Assembly (NCBI RefSeq): GCF_017562075.2 | Contig: NC_054084.1 | Span: forward strand, 36,398,499-36,462,498 | Direction: 5' to 3' | From: Anopheles merus | Taxonomy: Eukaryota > Arthropoda > Insecta > Diptera > Culicidae | Length of the DNA stretch: 64,000 nt | Shown: positions 11,781-24,400 of the stretch, piece by piece | How positions within the stretch are numbered: the first letter of the stretch is position 1 | Layout: each line of letters starts with the position of its first letter | Position numbers and translations under genes: made by a program | The notes under the pieces: model-generated | What the model saw: the letters and a program-made list of their open reading frames with translations, nothing else | What the model was told of the DNA's origin: nothing | Database searches by the model: none

Positions 11781-13586
11781 ATGTTAAGAAGTTGTATTTA
11801 AGATTAAATTTAATCTCGAAGCTTTTTGCTATGATATTATAAAAATTATCTTATAGTAAAATACCTTAATAAATACCTTATCTTAGTTCTTACAGTTCTA
11901 AGCTCCACAAATAATATTTTATTAGTTGGTAAACCTCTTCGTTCAAGTTCCGTGCTAGAAAATGATTTCCTTTTTATATATTTTTAATATTTAACAATAG
12001 TCAAAAAATATATTATGTGTATCAAACAACAAGTAATTTAGTTTTGTAATGGATTAAAAAAATAATTTAATATCAAATTAAACTGTGTTAACACCTTTAA
12101 TGTTGACATTTTTCTCATTAATTTCTCTCAAACGATCGTGGAACAATGCCAAGAACACAGTCTGCATAAAAACCCGTTTTACTGTGGGATAATCCACCGG
12201 TTACTCGAGTAGTATGGAAAACCCTTCAACCGAAAGGCTATTCTGATAGGAATAGAACGTCACGCGACACGCCTGCTACCCTGGTCTCCTTGCAGTCATA
12301 TTACCACCATATTAAGCGCTACTTATGCTTCTAAAGGGGCTGCCAACCGCTCCACATTAAACACCGCACAAGAAAATCTGCTGCAGTCTGCCTGTTCCCA
12401 TGGTTGAATGGAACTGAAGATAACTTTCAACAACTTCAACTCCCGTTTCACGGTGATCGGCTGTTTCCCCCAGTCACAAATGGTCTTGACTGCTGCGTAA
12501 CAAACAAATGCAATTCAGGCACGGTACTACGTGATGGAATATTGATCAACTATGTTTGAAATTGAAACGATACAACTATTCATGGCAGGCTTACTCCTGA
12601 AGCGGCATCGACAATTGCTTGCTTCAGCCTATATATTTCTGCTTCAATTCATGTATGCCTTCAGGTTCAAACAAAGTTGCCGTCCACCGGTTCCATTGAA
12701 TCGTAGTTGAACCTTGGCTATGGCTCTGGACGTCCTCACTAACCTATCTCAATGATTTGAGGATTAGACGAAGTATATAATCTTTTCAATGCCTGCGTCT
12801 CTTTACAATCCTTTAAGATTCGCTTTAGGGACCGGTACACTTTGCTGAATGATGACGCATAACCTTAAATTAGAGTTAATAACAAGCATTGAGTTCTTTA
12901 TTATCAACTCAATGAGTAATAATAAATACAATAAAATGTGTTTTATATTGATTCCAGAACATTTGTAAAAACACTAAAAGCGCAGCATAGGCACAAATTG
13001 ATAGACACCTCACTCCAATGCAATGTATGAATTTTATCTCATATCAATAACCTTTAATTGGTACAAAAACATATTCCAAAACCAAATGTACCAAACCCAT
13101 AACATCTATTGAGTATAAATAAAACCAATTCCGAACGCGGCAGAACAGATTCGTTTGGACTGTCAAGATAGGACGTAGCGCTCCCCATAAACTTCGCCTT
13201 TCAACTTATTTCAAGAGTTTTGTAATGTCCCCTTTCCCAAGGTAAGGCTTCTAAACTCCAACGTTTCCAGTGAGGAAAACCCCTTCTGGGTTTCTTTGAT
13301 CGCCTGGACGATCAAGTGTTGAAAAGTCCGCTACCTCGATACATGTCAGGGAAACACTGACCTACCGCGTTGGTACGCGTTGATCAGTTGTACCGGGCAC
13401 GTTAAGAAAAATGGTAAAAATCTAGGTATGTATAAATGCAACGACCATGAAAATGTTTACATTATACATTATCCTTCATTATTTTTTAATCAGAAAATAT
13501 GTTGAATTTTTTAAGTTTCTATCGATTTTTATGTTTTTTCGTGAATTAAAAACATGTTTTTTTTTTCGTGCAGTTTTGAAATGTAC
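11780..13586. other. AT-rich intergenic stretch
   Basis: No gene recognised. About 12.1-13.4 kb is somewhat less AT-rich and looks like degraded mobile-element DNA, but no termini could be matched. Confidence 0.4.
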
Positions 13587-14694
13587 GGGTAAGACGGACA
13601 CCTGACATGGGAAAGATCGACACCATGAAGGGTAAGATGGAAAACGTTGGAAATTGAAGAGTTTTATGGTATTTTAACATATCGTATTGCTTTCTACCTC
13701 CGGGTGCGTAAATAAACCAATTCTAGGCCAATTTCAATGGCGTTTTATCAACCGTTAATTTAGGAATTGTAGGGGCCACTTCGAACACCTCGAAGAACGC
13801 AGAATCTAAAGCATTATTGAAATATCGGGCACTAAGAGCTGATGTTGCACCAACTTACAGAACAACAGTCTAGAACTTCGCTTTGGGAAATTACTCCGCG
13901 GAAAGTCGACATCCCCAGCATTTTTTGAAGGACTTGTTAATAGATCAATCCATTTTTTCCACCATGTCAAAATTCCACTTTTTGATATTTGTAATCCCAT
14001 AGAATCTCTCATCTATTCCTGAACGATGTCGTATCAATGCCTCATCTTTTTACTGCTTAAAGTTGTCCAAGTCGTGACAAGATATTGGATTTCGTGAAGC
14101 GCCTCATCAGCGTCGAGCAAGTAATAACATAATGAATGGCTGCTATTTTATTATTCTCTAGTCGCTGAAAGGTTTATATCTTCGGTATACCCTTATTTAA
14201 GGTATTTGATGAAATATATTAACCACAAATTGATATAATAAGGAAAATAAATTAATAAATTCGGTGTCGATCTTTCCCTAGAACAAAGTGTCCGTCTTTC
14301 CCGCTTTTTTTTGTCCGGAAGCATAAATCACAAAAAACAAAGTTTTTTAATTGCTTTCATTCTGGTTCATTCGCCTTTTTTTTTGCATAACAATCACGTC
14401 AGTTTATTCATGTAATAAAACTTCCGAAAACATAAATAATGGAATTTTCTAGAGCTTAATATCCGCCAATTCTAGTCAAATTAGATCCACAAGGGTGGGC
14501 ACGATTGAAATTTGACTTTGATCGTGAATTCAACCATTTTTGCATATATTATGCCAAACATGTTCTCAAATGTGATGTTTAACTTTAAGTTAGGATGTTG
14601 CATTGCTGAATTATTCGAAAATTACCTTTGTCATGTATTTATGAGGAGTGTCCATCTTACCCGCTGTGTCCGTCTTTACCTATCTTCCCCTATA
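13587..14694. repeat. inverted-repeat element with GGGTAAGACGGACACC-type motifs
   Basis: GGGTAAGACGGACACC (13587-13602) and GGGAAAGATCGACACC (13610-13624) are mirrored by inverted versions at 14263-14280 and 14288-14304. Two more inverted versions lie at 14648-14664 and 14665-14694. A related motif, GGGTAAGATGG, is at 13630-13640. The nested inverted motifs suggest a non-autonomous element, perhaps two nested copies. The ends are not resolved and no coding frame was found. Confidence 0.5.
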
Positions 14695-15600
14695 AAAAAT
14701 AAGAAAAAAAAAACCTAGCTCGTCAAAGACGTCTGTACTGCTCGGCAGATAGCGGAAAAAGAGGATCATCAGATCGTCTCTCGATCCAACGATGTCAACG
14801 TCACAAAGCTGCCACACGTATTATTGTTATACCAGTACCAAGGTTTCTGACAATTATACGACATAATTATATACTGAAAAACTATGTATAATTAATAAGC
14901 GGTATGGTTATTATCTGGATATGAATAAATCATTGAAAACATATTCATCATCATCATCATCATCATAGTTCAGAATTTGAAGCTATTCATATTGCTTCTT
15001 CCAAACCAAACCTGGTGGTCTTATGTAAAGAAGAGAGATGCTAAGAGCTTATAAAAGGACGAAGGATATCGATTTCCGCACATGTCGGGTTGACCATCCT
15101 GCTACGGGTCAACCCATAAATCGTACAGTGTAAATAGAATGAGATTGCGGTTAGGCCGACAAAACTCGATGACACAGATATGATAATCCATAAAAAATAT
15201 GCCGTGAAGCAAGTTTGAAAATAGGAGAATAATTAAGTAATGAAGAAGGAATACAAGTCCTAGTACATGGGGAATTAAATAACAATAGAAGTTCAATTTA
15301 TTTTCATTAGTTTTCCTACTACAGCATATCCATCTGGTAGCTGTATTGATTCGTAGTTTTTGTGAAGCAACAAAAACAAAATCCATTTTCCTTTTCCAAC
15401 AACTCCTCACAACCAACTGCAATAGAAAACCGAAAGTGATTCATAACAAATCATGCGAAACGAATGTGACCTCCCCCCCCCCCTCCCCACCTCACAACGT
15501 TTAGTATTGAACTTGACGCATTTCGGTGTGCGTTACCATAGCAATGCACATGGTTAAACATTTGTATATTCTTCGCTGGCGCTTTTGCTTTCCCCCTTGC
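14694..15600. other. intergenic DNA with short repeats
   Basis: Contains (ATC)n near 14947-14967, a hairpin with perfect 9-base arms (GGGTTGACC 15087-15095 and GGTCAACCC 15107-15115), and poly-C near 15473-15483. No gene seen. Confidence 0.45.
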
Positions 15601-15770
15601 ACAGTGCTCGCAGACATAAAACCAAAGTAGTCAGGTGCAGTGAACGGTTAGCCTTGGTAAAGAAACTTTACCACTAAATGGTGCAAACAAAAAAAAAACT
15701 GAAGTACAACAATTTCTAAGTTTCTGTTTACTTCTCTACCCACAGTTGTGTGTGTCTAAATAAGAAAACC

Positions 15771-16697
15771 ATGAACTCGCACTTCTATCCCGGAAGAACC
15801 ACACCGGAAACCATGGTCGGTGGCATACGAAAATGGGAACAACTGTCCCGCACAGCCGGCAAACAATCGCTCGCACCGTTTGGCGATGGCTACGAAACTG
15901 CCCGGCAGGTAAAGAGTCGCAAAGAGGACTCGGAATCGGACCAAGAACCCACAGAACCCCCGGAGGAGGATGATCAGTACACGGAGCAGCACTACTCGGA
16001 ATCGGAGTTTCACACCGAGCAGGAAGAGGATGACGACGAGCAGGCCGACCGCAACGAGCACGGCTGGTCAGAACATGCGCATCCGCCGATTCAGGTGTCT
16101 CAATATCCGCCGAAAAGATTCGAGCAGGGCAGTCACCTCCTGCATATTGATTTCATTACCGACGAGCTGGGACGGTTCGAGTTGCCAAGCTCGGGCCAGA
16201 GCAGAGGCCGTCGACCGATGGGAACGATGGGAAGTGGTGCAACGGGAAGGAAATCCGCTTCCGGTCAGCAACAGTCCCAGCAGCACAACATTTCCTTTAG
16301 CCGCGAGCGGGTACGTGAGATCGAGCGAACCAATCAGATTCTGCTGCGCCGTATCATTACCACCCGACCGACGCTACAGACGCAAAATAGTAGTAAACCG
16401 GTGAAAAGGACCGTAAGTAGTAATGGTCATGATTCTTAACCAGATTCTTAACTAATGGTTGGGGTGCATGATTTTAGCGTTTGTTGCAGAGCTCAACGAA
16501 CGCTTCACCGGTAACCAGCGCAGCGACAAATCGACGCAAGATGCAGGAAAAAATTGCAGCAGAAAATGAGGTGAGTGCGCGGACGGGATGTCCTTCCAGA
16601 AACTTATTTGTAAATTTTAAAAATATTATTTTTCCAGATTTTGCTCCGAAAAGTGAACTCGGTTGGCAGCCGGTCGACGAAGCGAATGACTAGCTAG
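15771..16697 (+). CDS. CFAP97/hemingway-like protein
   Basis: Coding exons 15771-16412, 16490-16570 (or from 16478, see below) and 16638-16697. An acceptor at 15743-15744 suggests an upstream non-coding exon. The product of about 241-245 residues is hydrophilic, with a strongly acidic, Glu/Asp-rich middle (residues about 45-100) and a basic Ser-rich tail. The C-terminal region has two copies of an I-x-R/A-x-N-x-x-L-L-R-x-I/V pattern: REIERTNQILLRRI near residues 186-199 and KIAAENEILLRKV near the end. This pattern resembles the KIAA1430/CFAP97 homology region of Drosophila hemingway, which is needed for sperm and sensory cilia. Family assignment is tentative. Two in-frame acceptors exist at exon 2, 12 bases apart. 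Confidence 0.6.
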
Positions 16698-16699
16698 GG

Positions 16700-17291
16700 C
16701 AGTTGCCTATGCCGGTTGCCTATTTTTTCCTATTTACGTATGTGTGTTTTGGGTGTGTACACCGTTTCTTCTGGACTCTGCCAAAATTATGTACTTCTGA
16801 CTTAAATAGAGATCGATCGAGAAGACTGCGTTTTTCTTTTGCACTGTATCGCTGTAATTTCCGCTTTATTGTGCTCTTTTATGGGTGAGCTCTGTTCATG
16901 GAAACAAATGCGCAAAAAGGCGTGTTATGTGAAATGTGAATCTGAATTACGGGTGCAACATACTTCCTAAGAGGTAAGATCGTGTTAGATCGTTCACTAT
17001 CAAGCGTCGTTTCATTTCGGTTTCCTTAGAACAAAAAACACACAGCAACAAAAAAAGAAAACAAATCACAAATCACAATTCGGCTTATCTGGTTATGACG
17101 AACCAAATGAAAGTAGCGCGTGGTTTTCGGTGTTGGCTTATCAAATTCTGAATCGTACAAGTCTGAATCGTATCAAATTCAGTCTCCGGACCTCCCGGTT
17201 TCGGAGAATGAGTTCAGTTTGGCTAGAACAGACGTAGCGTCGAATCGATGTCGGTTAGTTGGGAGCAGCAGGATTTGTTTGTTTCTTCCAG
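16700..17291 (+). other. short intergenic stretch and unresolved 5' part of the PDZ gene
   Basis: Holds the 3' UTR of the preceding gene. A frame open from about 17110 to 17253, ending at a GTTAGT donor, fits the phase of the next exon at 17292. It contains no ATG, so the first coding exon or an acceptor inside this stretch (possible at 17180) remains to be found. Confidence 0.4.
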
Positions 17292-18150
17292 CGGAGCGAA
17301 CCGCACCCCTCGCAATGGTCGAGGCCTTGTGGAACCGGGATGTCCCGTAAGGATATCTCGGTTTGCTGCCGTCGATGGAATTCGAGAGGTAAAGTGCGCT
17401 ACTGTGTAGTTAGAACCGAAAGGTTGAATTCCACTCCATTGCTTCCAGTTACTTATACGCAAAGGGGAAGATGGCAAAATTGGCATTGCCGTGCGCCATA
17501 TCGAGGAAGGAAAGATTCTTATTTGCGCTGTGCTGCGCAGAAGTCCCGCATATCTGGCAGGGCTTCGTTACGGTGACGAAGTGTTGAGCCTTGAAGATGA
17601 ACCTCTTGTTGGGCAGACGGTGGACCGGGTTCGTGAGCTGGTGCGGAAGAATACACGCAATAGCATCAAGTTGCGCACGAAAGATAAGTAAGTGTTGTTG
17701 TCATCGACTGCTGCAAAGTACAATCCTGTACAACCGTGTGATCACTGCCGTCCTCCCATTTAGACCAGGTGAACGGTATGTAACCGTCGTGCGGGATGAG
17801 GAGAAGGGTTACGGTTTCCGGTTTGTGGACGGAGAGATCACGTTCGTTCGGGCGAACACATCGGCCCAACGGCAAGGTCTGGAGCGGAAGCTGCAAATCA
17901 TAGAGGTTAACGAGGAGGTTGTTGTGGGAACCAAGGACGAGGATATTGAGGCGATCATATGCGGCTGTGACGGTGGTACGGTGACGCTCTGCGTTGTACC
18001 GGTAAAAGTTTACCGGCAGCTTTTTAGGAGGTGAGTTGTTTTTTTGTTTTGTGCATTTGAGACTGGGATGTAAGGGTAAACTAATTGTTTTTCCATGATT
18101 TAAGGCTATCATCCATCAGCAATGATTCTCTCACGTTGGTTGAATTGTGA
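17292..18150 (+). CDS. syntenin-like two-PDZ adaptor (5' end unresolved)
   Basis: Exons 17292-17388, 17449-17687, 17764-18030 and 18105-18150 join in frame. An earlier exon ending at 17253 fits in phase, but its start is not clear. The linker ends GIRE, followed by PDZ1 (RKGEDGKIGIAV, then AGLRYGDEVL), then RTKDKPGERY leading into PDZ2 (EEKGYGFRF, then QGLERKLQIIEVNEE). It ends with a short tail, SLTLVEL. The tandem PDZ arrangement, the GIRE-x-DGKIG entry, the D-x-P-x-ER junction and the short C-terminal tail follow syntenin (SDCBP). Syntenins bind syndecan tails and phosphoinositides at the plasma membrane and act in receptor trafficking and exosome formation. The PDZ carboxylate loop is not the canonical GLGF in either domain, as in other syntenins. 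Confidence 0.8.
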
Positions 18151-18490
18151 GAATCGGTGTATTATTCTCATGCGCAAAAAATCTGAATTTATATGTCCGA
18201 CTTAGATTAAATAGTTTGTTAGAATAAACATGTTTATCCAATATTTACCACTTGTTTGTAGCTTCAATCAAGTATTTCCCGGAGATTTGCGCTGAGTTAT
18301 TCCTTCTTTTTGGAAGATCCGAGCGAAACTCCAAACGAAACTAAAATGACTTTTGGTAAACAAAACCGAATGTAACCTAATTTCAAGACCTTCAACGGTG
18401 TGTCATTTTTCAAATTTCAAATCACATTAGACGCGTTTCAGGGATTGACAGCGCGCGCCGATCTCGGGAACTAGTCAAATCGTGTACCGT

Positions 18491-18591
18491 TCGTGTTTTT
18501 GTTTGTATCGTAGTTCTGCGAAAGGAAAGCAACGGAGGAATTGTGTTTCTTTGAAAATTAATTGCGCCCAGCATCGGTTAGAACGACACGG
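18491..18591 (+). other. possible non-coding first exon
   Basis: A moderately GC-rich stretch following GGGATTGACAG, ending at a strong donor (ACACG|GTATGT). It could be a 5' UTR exon of the Patr-1 gene downstream, but no acceptor partner was established. Confidence 0.25.
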
Positions 18592-18599
18592 TATGTAAA

Positions 18600-19806
18600 A
18601 TAGCTTCTTTCGGAATGGGGCTTAGAGTAAAATGTAAAATATGTATGAGCTGCAACAGTATTGTTCGAGATGTACGGAATGTTCTTGTGTTAGTTTAGTT
18701 GTTTTCAATATTGTAGGCTGAAAATTTGCGCCTTCCTCCTTCATGTTATGGCACGAAATACCACGTCGGGTAAGAATTGTGTTTGTTAATGCCTTTTTCG
18801 GGTGAATTACATGCATATAGGCCACTTGCCTGCCTCCTCGGCACAGTAAAATCCAGTGACCTTGACAAAGAAGCCGCTATTGTTTTGATAAAATATCGGC
18901 CCGTTTTCTCGCGAATGCCGGTACACACACTGCAAACCCGTAGAGCATAAATCGGATTTTGGCCTCCCGTACAACATGCGGAGGGTTTTTGACGCGGATA
19001 TCGCTGCATCTCGCTGATTTTCTCTATCCTGCTTTTACTTGCCGACACTGCTCGTTTCAAAATGAGCTTGTGTGCCCCCCTCCTCCCGCGTCCCATTTCT
19101 CTTCGAACGCTCGTTATGCTAATAACGATATAATTATATTATATTGTTTAATAAGAAGGAAGCAAATAGAGAATTCAAACCGGAAGACATTACTTCACTT
19201 CTCCTTCCGTAAATAAGCGCAGCAAAACTCTTAGCTCCGCTATCTGATCTGAAAAAAGTTATCGGAACATACAGTGGACGAGCCCACGGCCTACCCCGGC
19301 TTCGATTGTTGTATGACTTCGTGAGTTTTGGACTGGCAATGTGCGCTAATGTGTCACCTCCACACTTATACCTATCTCTTTTGGAAATAGCTTGATATTT
19401 AACGATTTTTAGTATTAAAACCCTCGAAATGATCACGTTCGACCGTATCGGGGTGGTCGTTCGTCGAAGAACGTTCGTCGCTCATCAGTGTACAGGGTTG
19501 TACCACTAGATTGGGCAGAACAAAACCTAGACGGTTTTCTAATTTTTGATCATAGAGGGCTATGAAATGAGTGAAAATGAGCGTCGCGGCGAACGTTCCC
19601 GGGAACTCGTTAGGAGCGAGTATTCTAGAGATTTAGAGATTTGCTCGTTATGCGAAAATCTCGTTATAAGGGGTACTCGTTATGAGGGGTTCCACCGTAT
19701 TACTTTCATACATGGAGTAAAGTATGATGATCATGCATGAAACATGTTTAACTTTTTTTTTACTTATTTGAGTTCCACCTACACTTATGATTGTTTGATA
19801 TGGCTT
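18600..19806. other. intergenic DNA with transposon-like remnants
   Basis: No gene seen. The block 19590-19699 is built of CTCGTTAT(A/G) motifs and ends TTCCACCG-TA. With TA-CAGTGGA at 19270-19277 it could delimit a decayed TA-target element of about 426 bases, but the shared terminus is only about 7 bases. Confidence 0.3.
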
Positions 19807-20630
19807 CCCTACCAGCATTAAACGGCTTTGAAGGCATTCAGAAGGCATTTAAGGCCTTAGTCGCCTTAGAAGGCGAATTAAGATTTCAACCGAAACTTTC
19901 AAGGCTGTAACGGGTTCTTTTCGAAATATTTCAACTTTTTGATTCAACAAGAACAGATAGCTTGCCGCCATCTTCGCTTGTATATATACTGGTTTTGCAC
20001 CCTTACTAATGTAACTGCCAAATAGAGCAGTGACAACGCTTTTGGTTCCGAACCGGGAAAGCGTGTGTTCAAATCCTGATTTTTTATGATCTTTTTTCTG
20101 TGCTTATTTCTTTTTATATTAATATTTTCTTGCTATATTGAATATAAACAAACTTTTTGTGAAGCAAAATGAAAATAATACCTTTTTAAAAAACATAATA
20201 ATTTCTCTATCTTCACCCATCATTATCAGGATGGGAGAAATATGCATCTCATGTCTCATTTTATTAGATTTATCGAAATGAGTTTGATATATTAACTCCT
20301 TTCAACGGGTTGGTCTTTAACAACCGAATAATGCAGACCATCATTAATAAAGTGAAATAGCTCAGAGCTTAACGCAAGAGAACATAACACGTAAATCGTG
20401 CTATCGAATCTCACGCTCATATCTGGGAACACTACAACAGTGCAGTGTTGAAGACACTTGTAAGGTTTTCTTTTGACAGTTGCAATTTCAAATTTCAAAT
20501 TAAAAGCGAAATTTTTCATTGACATATTTCAAAGGCATTTAATTACTGCTAAATGCACTGCTGATCGCCTTCAATTCGCCGGCGATTACAAGGCGATTAG
20601 AAGGCATTTAATGGAAATTTGCGGGTAGGG
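19807..20630. mobile_element. non-autonomous element with GGCATTTAA/GGCGATT terminal structure
   Basis: The left end CCCTACCAGCA (19807-19817) is mirrored by the right end TGCGGGTAGGG (20620-20630). Behind each lie inverted arrays of AAGGCATTTAA and AAGGCGAT/GAAGGCGA motifs (19826-19880 and 20532-20612). No target duplication is clear. Inside, around 20040-20080, lies a tRNA-like stretch with a B-box-like GTGTTCAAATCC. No coding capacity. Confidence 0.55.
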
Positions 20631-20639
20631 TTCGTATCC

Positions 20640-21474
20640 ATCAAACGGCAAGGCACGTGAAGGGCCTTGTCGGAGCTGGCACGAAATATATACATTCATA
20701 AAAGTACCGTTAAAAGTTGAATACCGGCTTTCTCCGATTCTCTCAACGTCAAGATCACCCTCAAATGAAGACTGTACATAAAAAGCCACCAGCGGATCAG
20801 CTAATGCGATAACGGAACATGTATGAGCAAGTGAGACGACGGAGCGCAGATATTGCACACAAATGAAACGTAGGACCCCGTGTGGTCAATGAGGGGGGTG
20901 GTGGTGGAGTGTTTTTATTTTTTGGACATTTAATTTTGCCCACCATCACAATCGTACACCAGCGCGAGCTTTTTGGCGGTCATCTCGAACCCTCAAAAAC
21001 CGTCACAACAACTTACAAAAAGCATCGCCAGCGAGGGAAAATCGCACCGATTTGGAGCGTTTGGCGAGCTCACGAAAACCGGCGTTTATAACGCCCACGT
21101 TCAGCACTTCGGCAGAGGCGGTCGCGTTTGACAATTTGTGTCGTCGGTTGTCATTTATTTGTTGGTTCGATGGATATAACTGGAAAAGGATTTTCTGTCG
21201 ATGCACAAGTGTTTCACCATCGCAACTAGCGTAGATGTGATTGTTTTTTTGCCAAAGGATTTAGTGCTTTCGGATTTAGTAATGACCGGAAAGCTAGCAA
21301 AACGAAAGTAATAGTTAAACCGAAGCAGTGACGCGGCTGTTGTGCAGTTTCGACCCCAAAACCGAATGCCCGAACCAGTTTTGCTGTGTGGTGTGGTGGT
21401 GGTGCTGGATGGAAAACTGTGATTTGTGTTGCACGCCTTAACCGCTCGTACGGATGCAGTGTTAAAGCCCAGTG
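20640..21474 (+). other. upstream region and 5' UTR of Patr-1
   Basis: GC content rises toward 21 kb. No splice junction or TATA box is obvious; the leader probably lies in the last few hundred bases. Minus-strand frames here are not credible genes. Confidence 0.4.
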
Positions 21475-24400
21475 ATGGATTCCTTTTTCGGCTTCGATAC
21501 CAGTCTGCCGGGTGAGAACGACGAGGAGGAGGAGGAGGAGGAAGCTCGCCGATTCTTCCAGGCAGCACCGCGGCGCACCGCCGAACTGCATTCGCCGCTG
21601 CAACGGCGCCGATGCAAAGAAGATATCTCGGACGAGGAAGAGTATGACGCCCTGAATGACGAAACGTTCGGTGCGGCGGACAAGGGCGACTGGGAGGACA
21701 TCCACGAGCATCTCGTGCGGCTGGAAAGTGGCAGGAATGGGGGGCGAACCGGTTCCTTCCTTGGGGAGGATGAGGACGACGGAGGCAGCAGCAGTGTCGA
21801 TCTGCTGTTTGACGACTACGAGCTGGATCTGCAGCTTTCGAAGCTTAATCTCTTCTATAGCAACAACAATCACGGCAACAGCAACAACAACAACAGCGAG
21901 AGCGGCCGTAGCAGTGTGGTAGCCCAAAGCATTGGCGATGAGTTCGCGAGCAAGCTACGGCTGGATCCGAGCATCTGGGGCAGCCCGGCGAAGGTACCGG
22001 CTCCGGTGCAACCACCGTACAGCGAGTATAGGCCCAGCGGTACGCCATTTTCTGCCCTGCCACCACAGCAGAGCGCCTTTCGACCACCGGAACCGGCGCA
22101 TCCGATCGGGGGAGGTGGCCTGCCGCCAAAACCGCCTCCCTCACTGCCACCGGGCTTGTTTCCACCCATGAAGATGCTGTCAGTGGAGGACATTGAACGA
22201 ACCATCATCCAGCATCAGCATCAGCAAAATCAGCATCAAAGTATGCTGCAAAAGCAAATGTCACAGCAGCAGCAGCAGCAACAACAACAACAACACCAAC
22301 ACCAACTCCATTACCATCACAACCAATTTCACCAACAGCAGCAGCAGCAGACACTGCAACCATTCCGCACACCGGCACCGGTCCCGGCCCAACCACCACC
22401 ACCAGTGAAAGCTCGCGAACATTTCACACCCGCCAAGGAGGTAAAGAGTATGCAGCCGCCGATCCCGATGATCTCCTCGCCAGTAGCAGCACCACCGTTA
22501 CGGGTACCACCGGCGCTGCTCACCCCGCCGCCCTCGCTGCTGGGCGCCCGAAACGCTGGTCCCGCTGCCCTGTTCCCACCCGGACCGTCGCAGCCACCAC
22601 CGCCGGCACCTCCGCCTCCCATGCTGAACAACGCGAACCGTCTTCCGCTTGGTTTGCTGCCGTACAACATGCTTGCCGCCCGACCGTACTCGACCCCGAT
22701 CAACAACCTGGCGATGCATCCGGCATTCCCGCAGCGCTGCTCGTACGGTTCCCCGCTGCAAGGGTTTCTGGGTGGCCCCGGCCCGGTACAGATGGGTCCG
22801 CCACCGCCGCTACCTCCCCGCCATCCGGGACCAGCGCCTGGCGGGCCACCGCCCTTTTTGATGCAGCGCAGCCCGACGCCCCTGCCGACGAACCAGTTCA
22901 ACCAGCGGCTGGTGCAGGAAATTCAACAAAACCATCCGCTGCTCGCATTTAACCGACAGCTCGCTGCGGCCAGCACGCTCAGCGTTTGCGGCAATGGCGT
23001 GAACAAAGCAGCCCCGCTAGTAGCCCTGCCAAGGGCGGGTTTTATGAAGCAGCAGCACCATTTTCAGCAGCAGCAGCAGCAGCAACGATCCCGAGTAGGC
23101 AATGGAATGCCATCGAGCACTGCAGGCGGCGGGCAGCCAGAGGAGCGCGATGAGTACGCAAACATGATGAGCAATCGCGACAAGCAGTGGCTAATCGGGA
23201 TACAGCTGACGCAGCTCAACTCGGACGCGCCCTACTTTAACGATTACTATTTCACCGTGTACAAGCAGCGGCTGGCAGCGGCGAAGGGCGAGGGCGATAA
23301 TCGGATCTATCGCGAAAATCAGCTCAACCATCCGTTCACCCAGCCGAAGGAGCATGCGCAGCTGCTGTTACTGTCGCTGCTGTCGAAGAACGGCAAGAGC
23401 GGACTGCTCGGCACGAACCGCGAACGTCGCAGTTCCGAATCCCGCTCGAACCCGAACGGCGGTAGCGAGGGAAAGGATGGCTCAGCGCCGGCTGGTGGTG
23501 GTCGAGCGTATACCCCGCTCCAGTTTCAAAATTCGCTCGGCAAGCTGCAGTGCGGTAGTGTGATAGCGCCGCGAAAGCTCATCGACGCCGATGTGATGGG
23601 CAGCGACCAGCTGAACGGAAATGGCGTGCCGGCAATTGAACCGCCGCCCGCCGCTATCCAGCGCAAAGCTCGCCATGTGCTGCTGCTCATCGAGACGCTG
23701 TACAAGCTGGTGCTCAAGCTGGAAGATCTCGGCAATCCCGTTGCGATCGAAGCGATGAAAGCGCTGCGCGAAAAGAAAATGCGCGAGCGAACCAGCAGCA
23801 CCGGCAGCGGCAGCGGTGTGGCGTGTTTGCCAGAAGCGGGCGCCAAGATTCGCTCAAACGACAGTTCCACGATTGCGTCGCTATCGAGCGATTCCGCGCC
23901 AAGTGAGCCGCTCGAGCCGGAAGAGTCGTACGACGAGCTGGCCGGGTCGCTCGTAGCGCAGCTTTCGCAGGACAAAATCACCTCCATACTGGCCGTGCGC
24001 AAGGGGCGCATACTGCTGCGCCGCTCGTTGGCCGTCCTGCACGAGCATCCGGGCCGGTGGATGCTGTGGGGCATGATCTTCGTCGCGCTGCCCTCCCTGC
24101 CGCGGAAGGATCGGGACGATGCGGACGGGCTGCTGCTGACGCTGTTCGGCGAGTTCGAGCGCCAGCTGCGGTACGGCACGATCAAGGAGCTGCTGCTGGT
24201 GGCGAAAACGATCGGCACTGCCGGCAAGGTGATGCAGTGCATCGTCAGCAGCAAGTTCCTGCTCTCCTGCATCATCACGATCATCTTCCAGATGGAGATG
24301 TTCTGTGGCAAGAACCCGTCAGCGCTGCTGAAAGCTTCCGAGGATGGCTGGTGGGTATCGTTCCTCGGGGACGTGAACCGCATTGTGAAGGAAAGCGTCG

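Noticed and set aside
19272..19697. Complete TA-flanked transposon
   Set aside because: Only about 7 terminal bases match between the ends, which is too little to claim an element boundary.
20040..20080. tRNA gene suggested by GTGTTCAAATCC
   Set aside because: No acceptor stem or full cloverleaf could be drawn; it lies inside a mobile element and is more likely SINE-derived.
21226..21927. 233-codon minus-strand frame over the Patr-1 start
   Set aside because: Overlaps the conserved N-terminus of Patr-1 and its composition mirrors the plus-strand codons.
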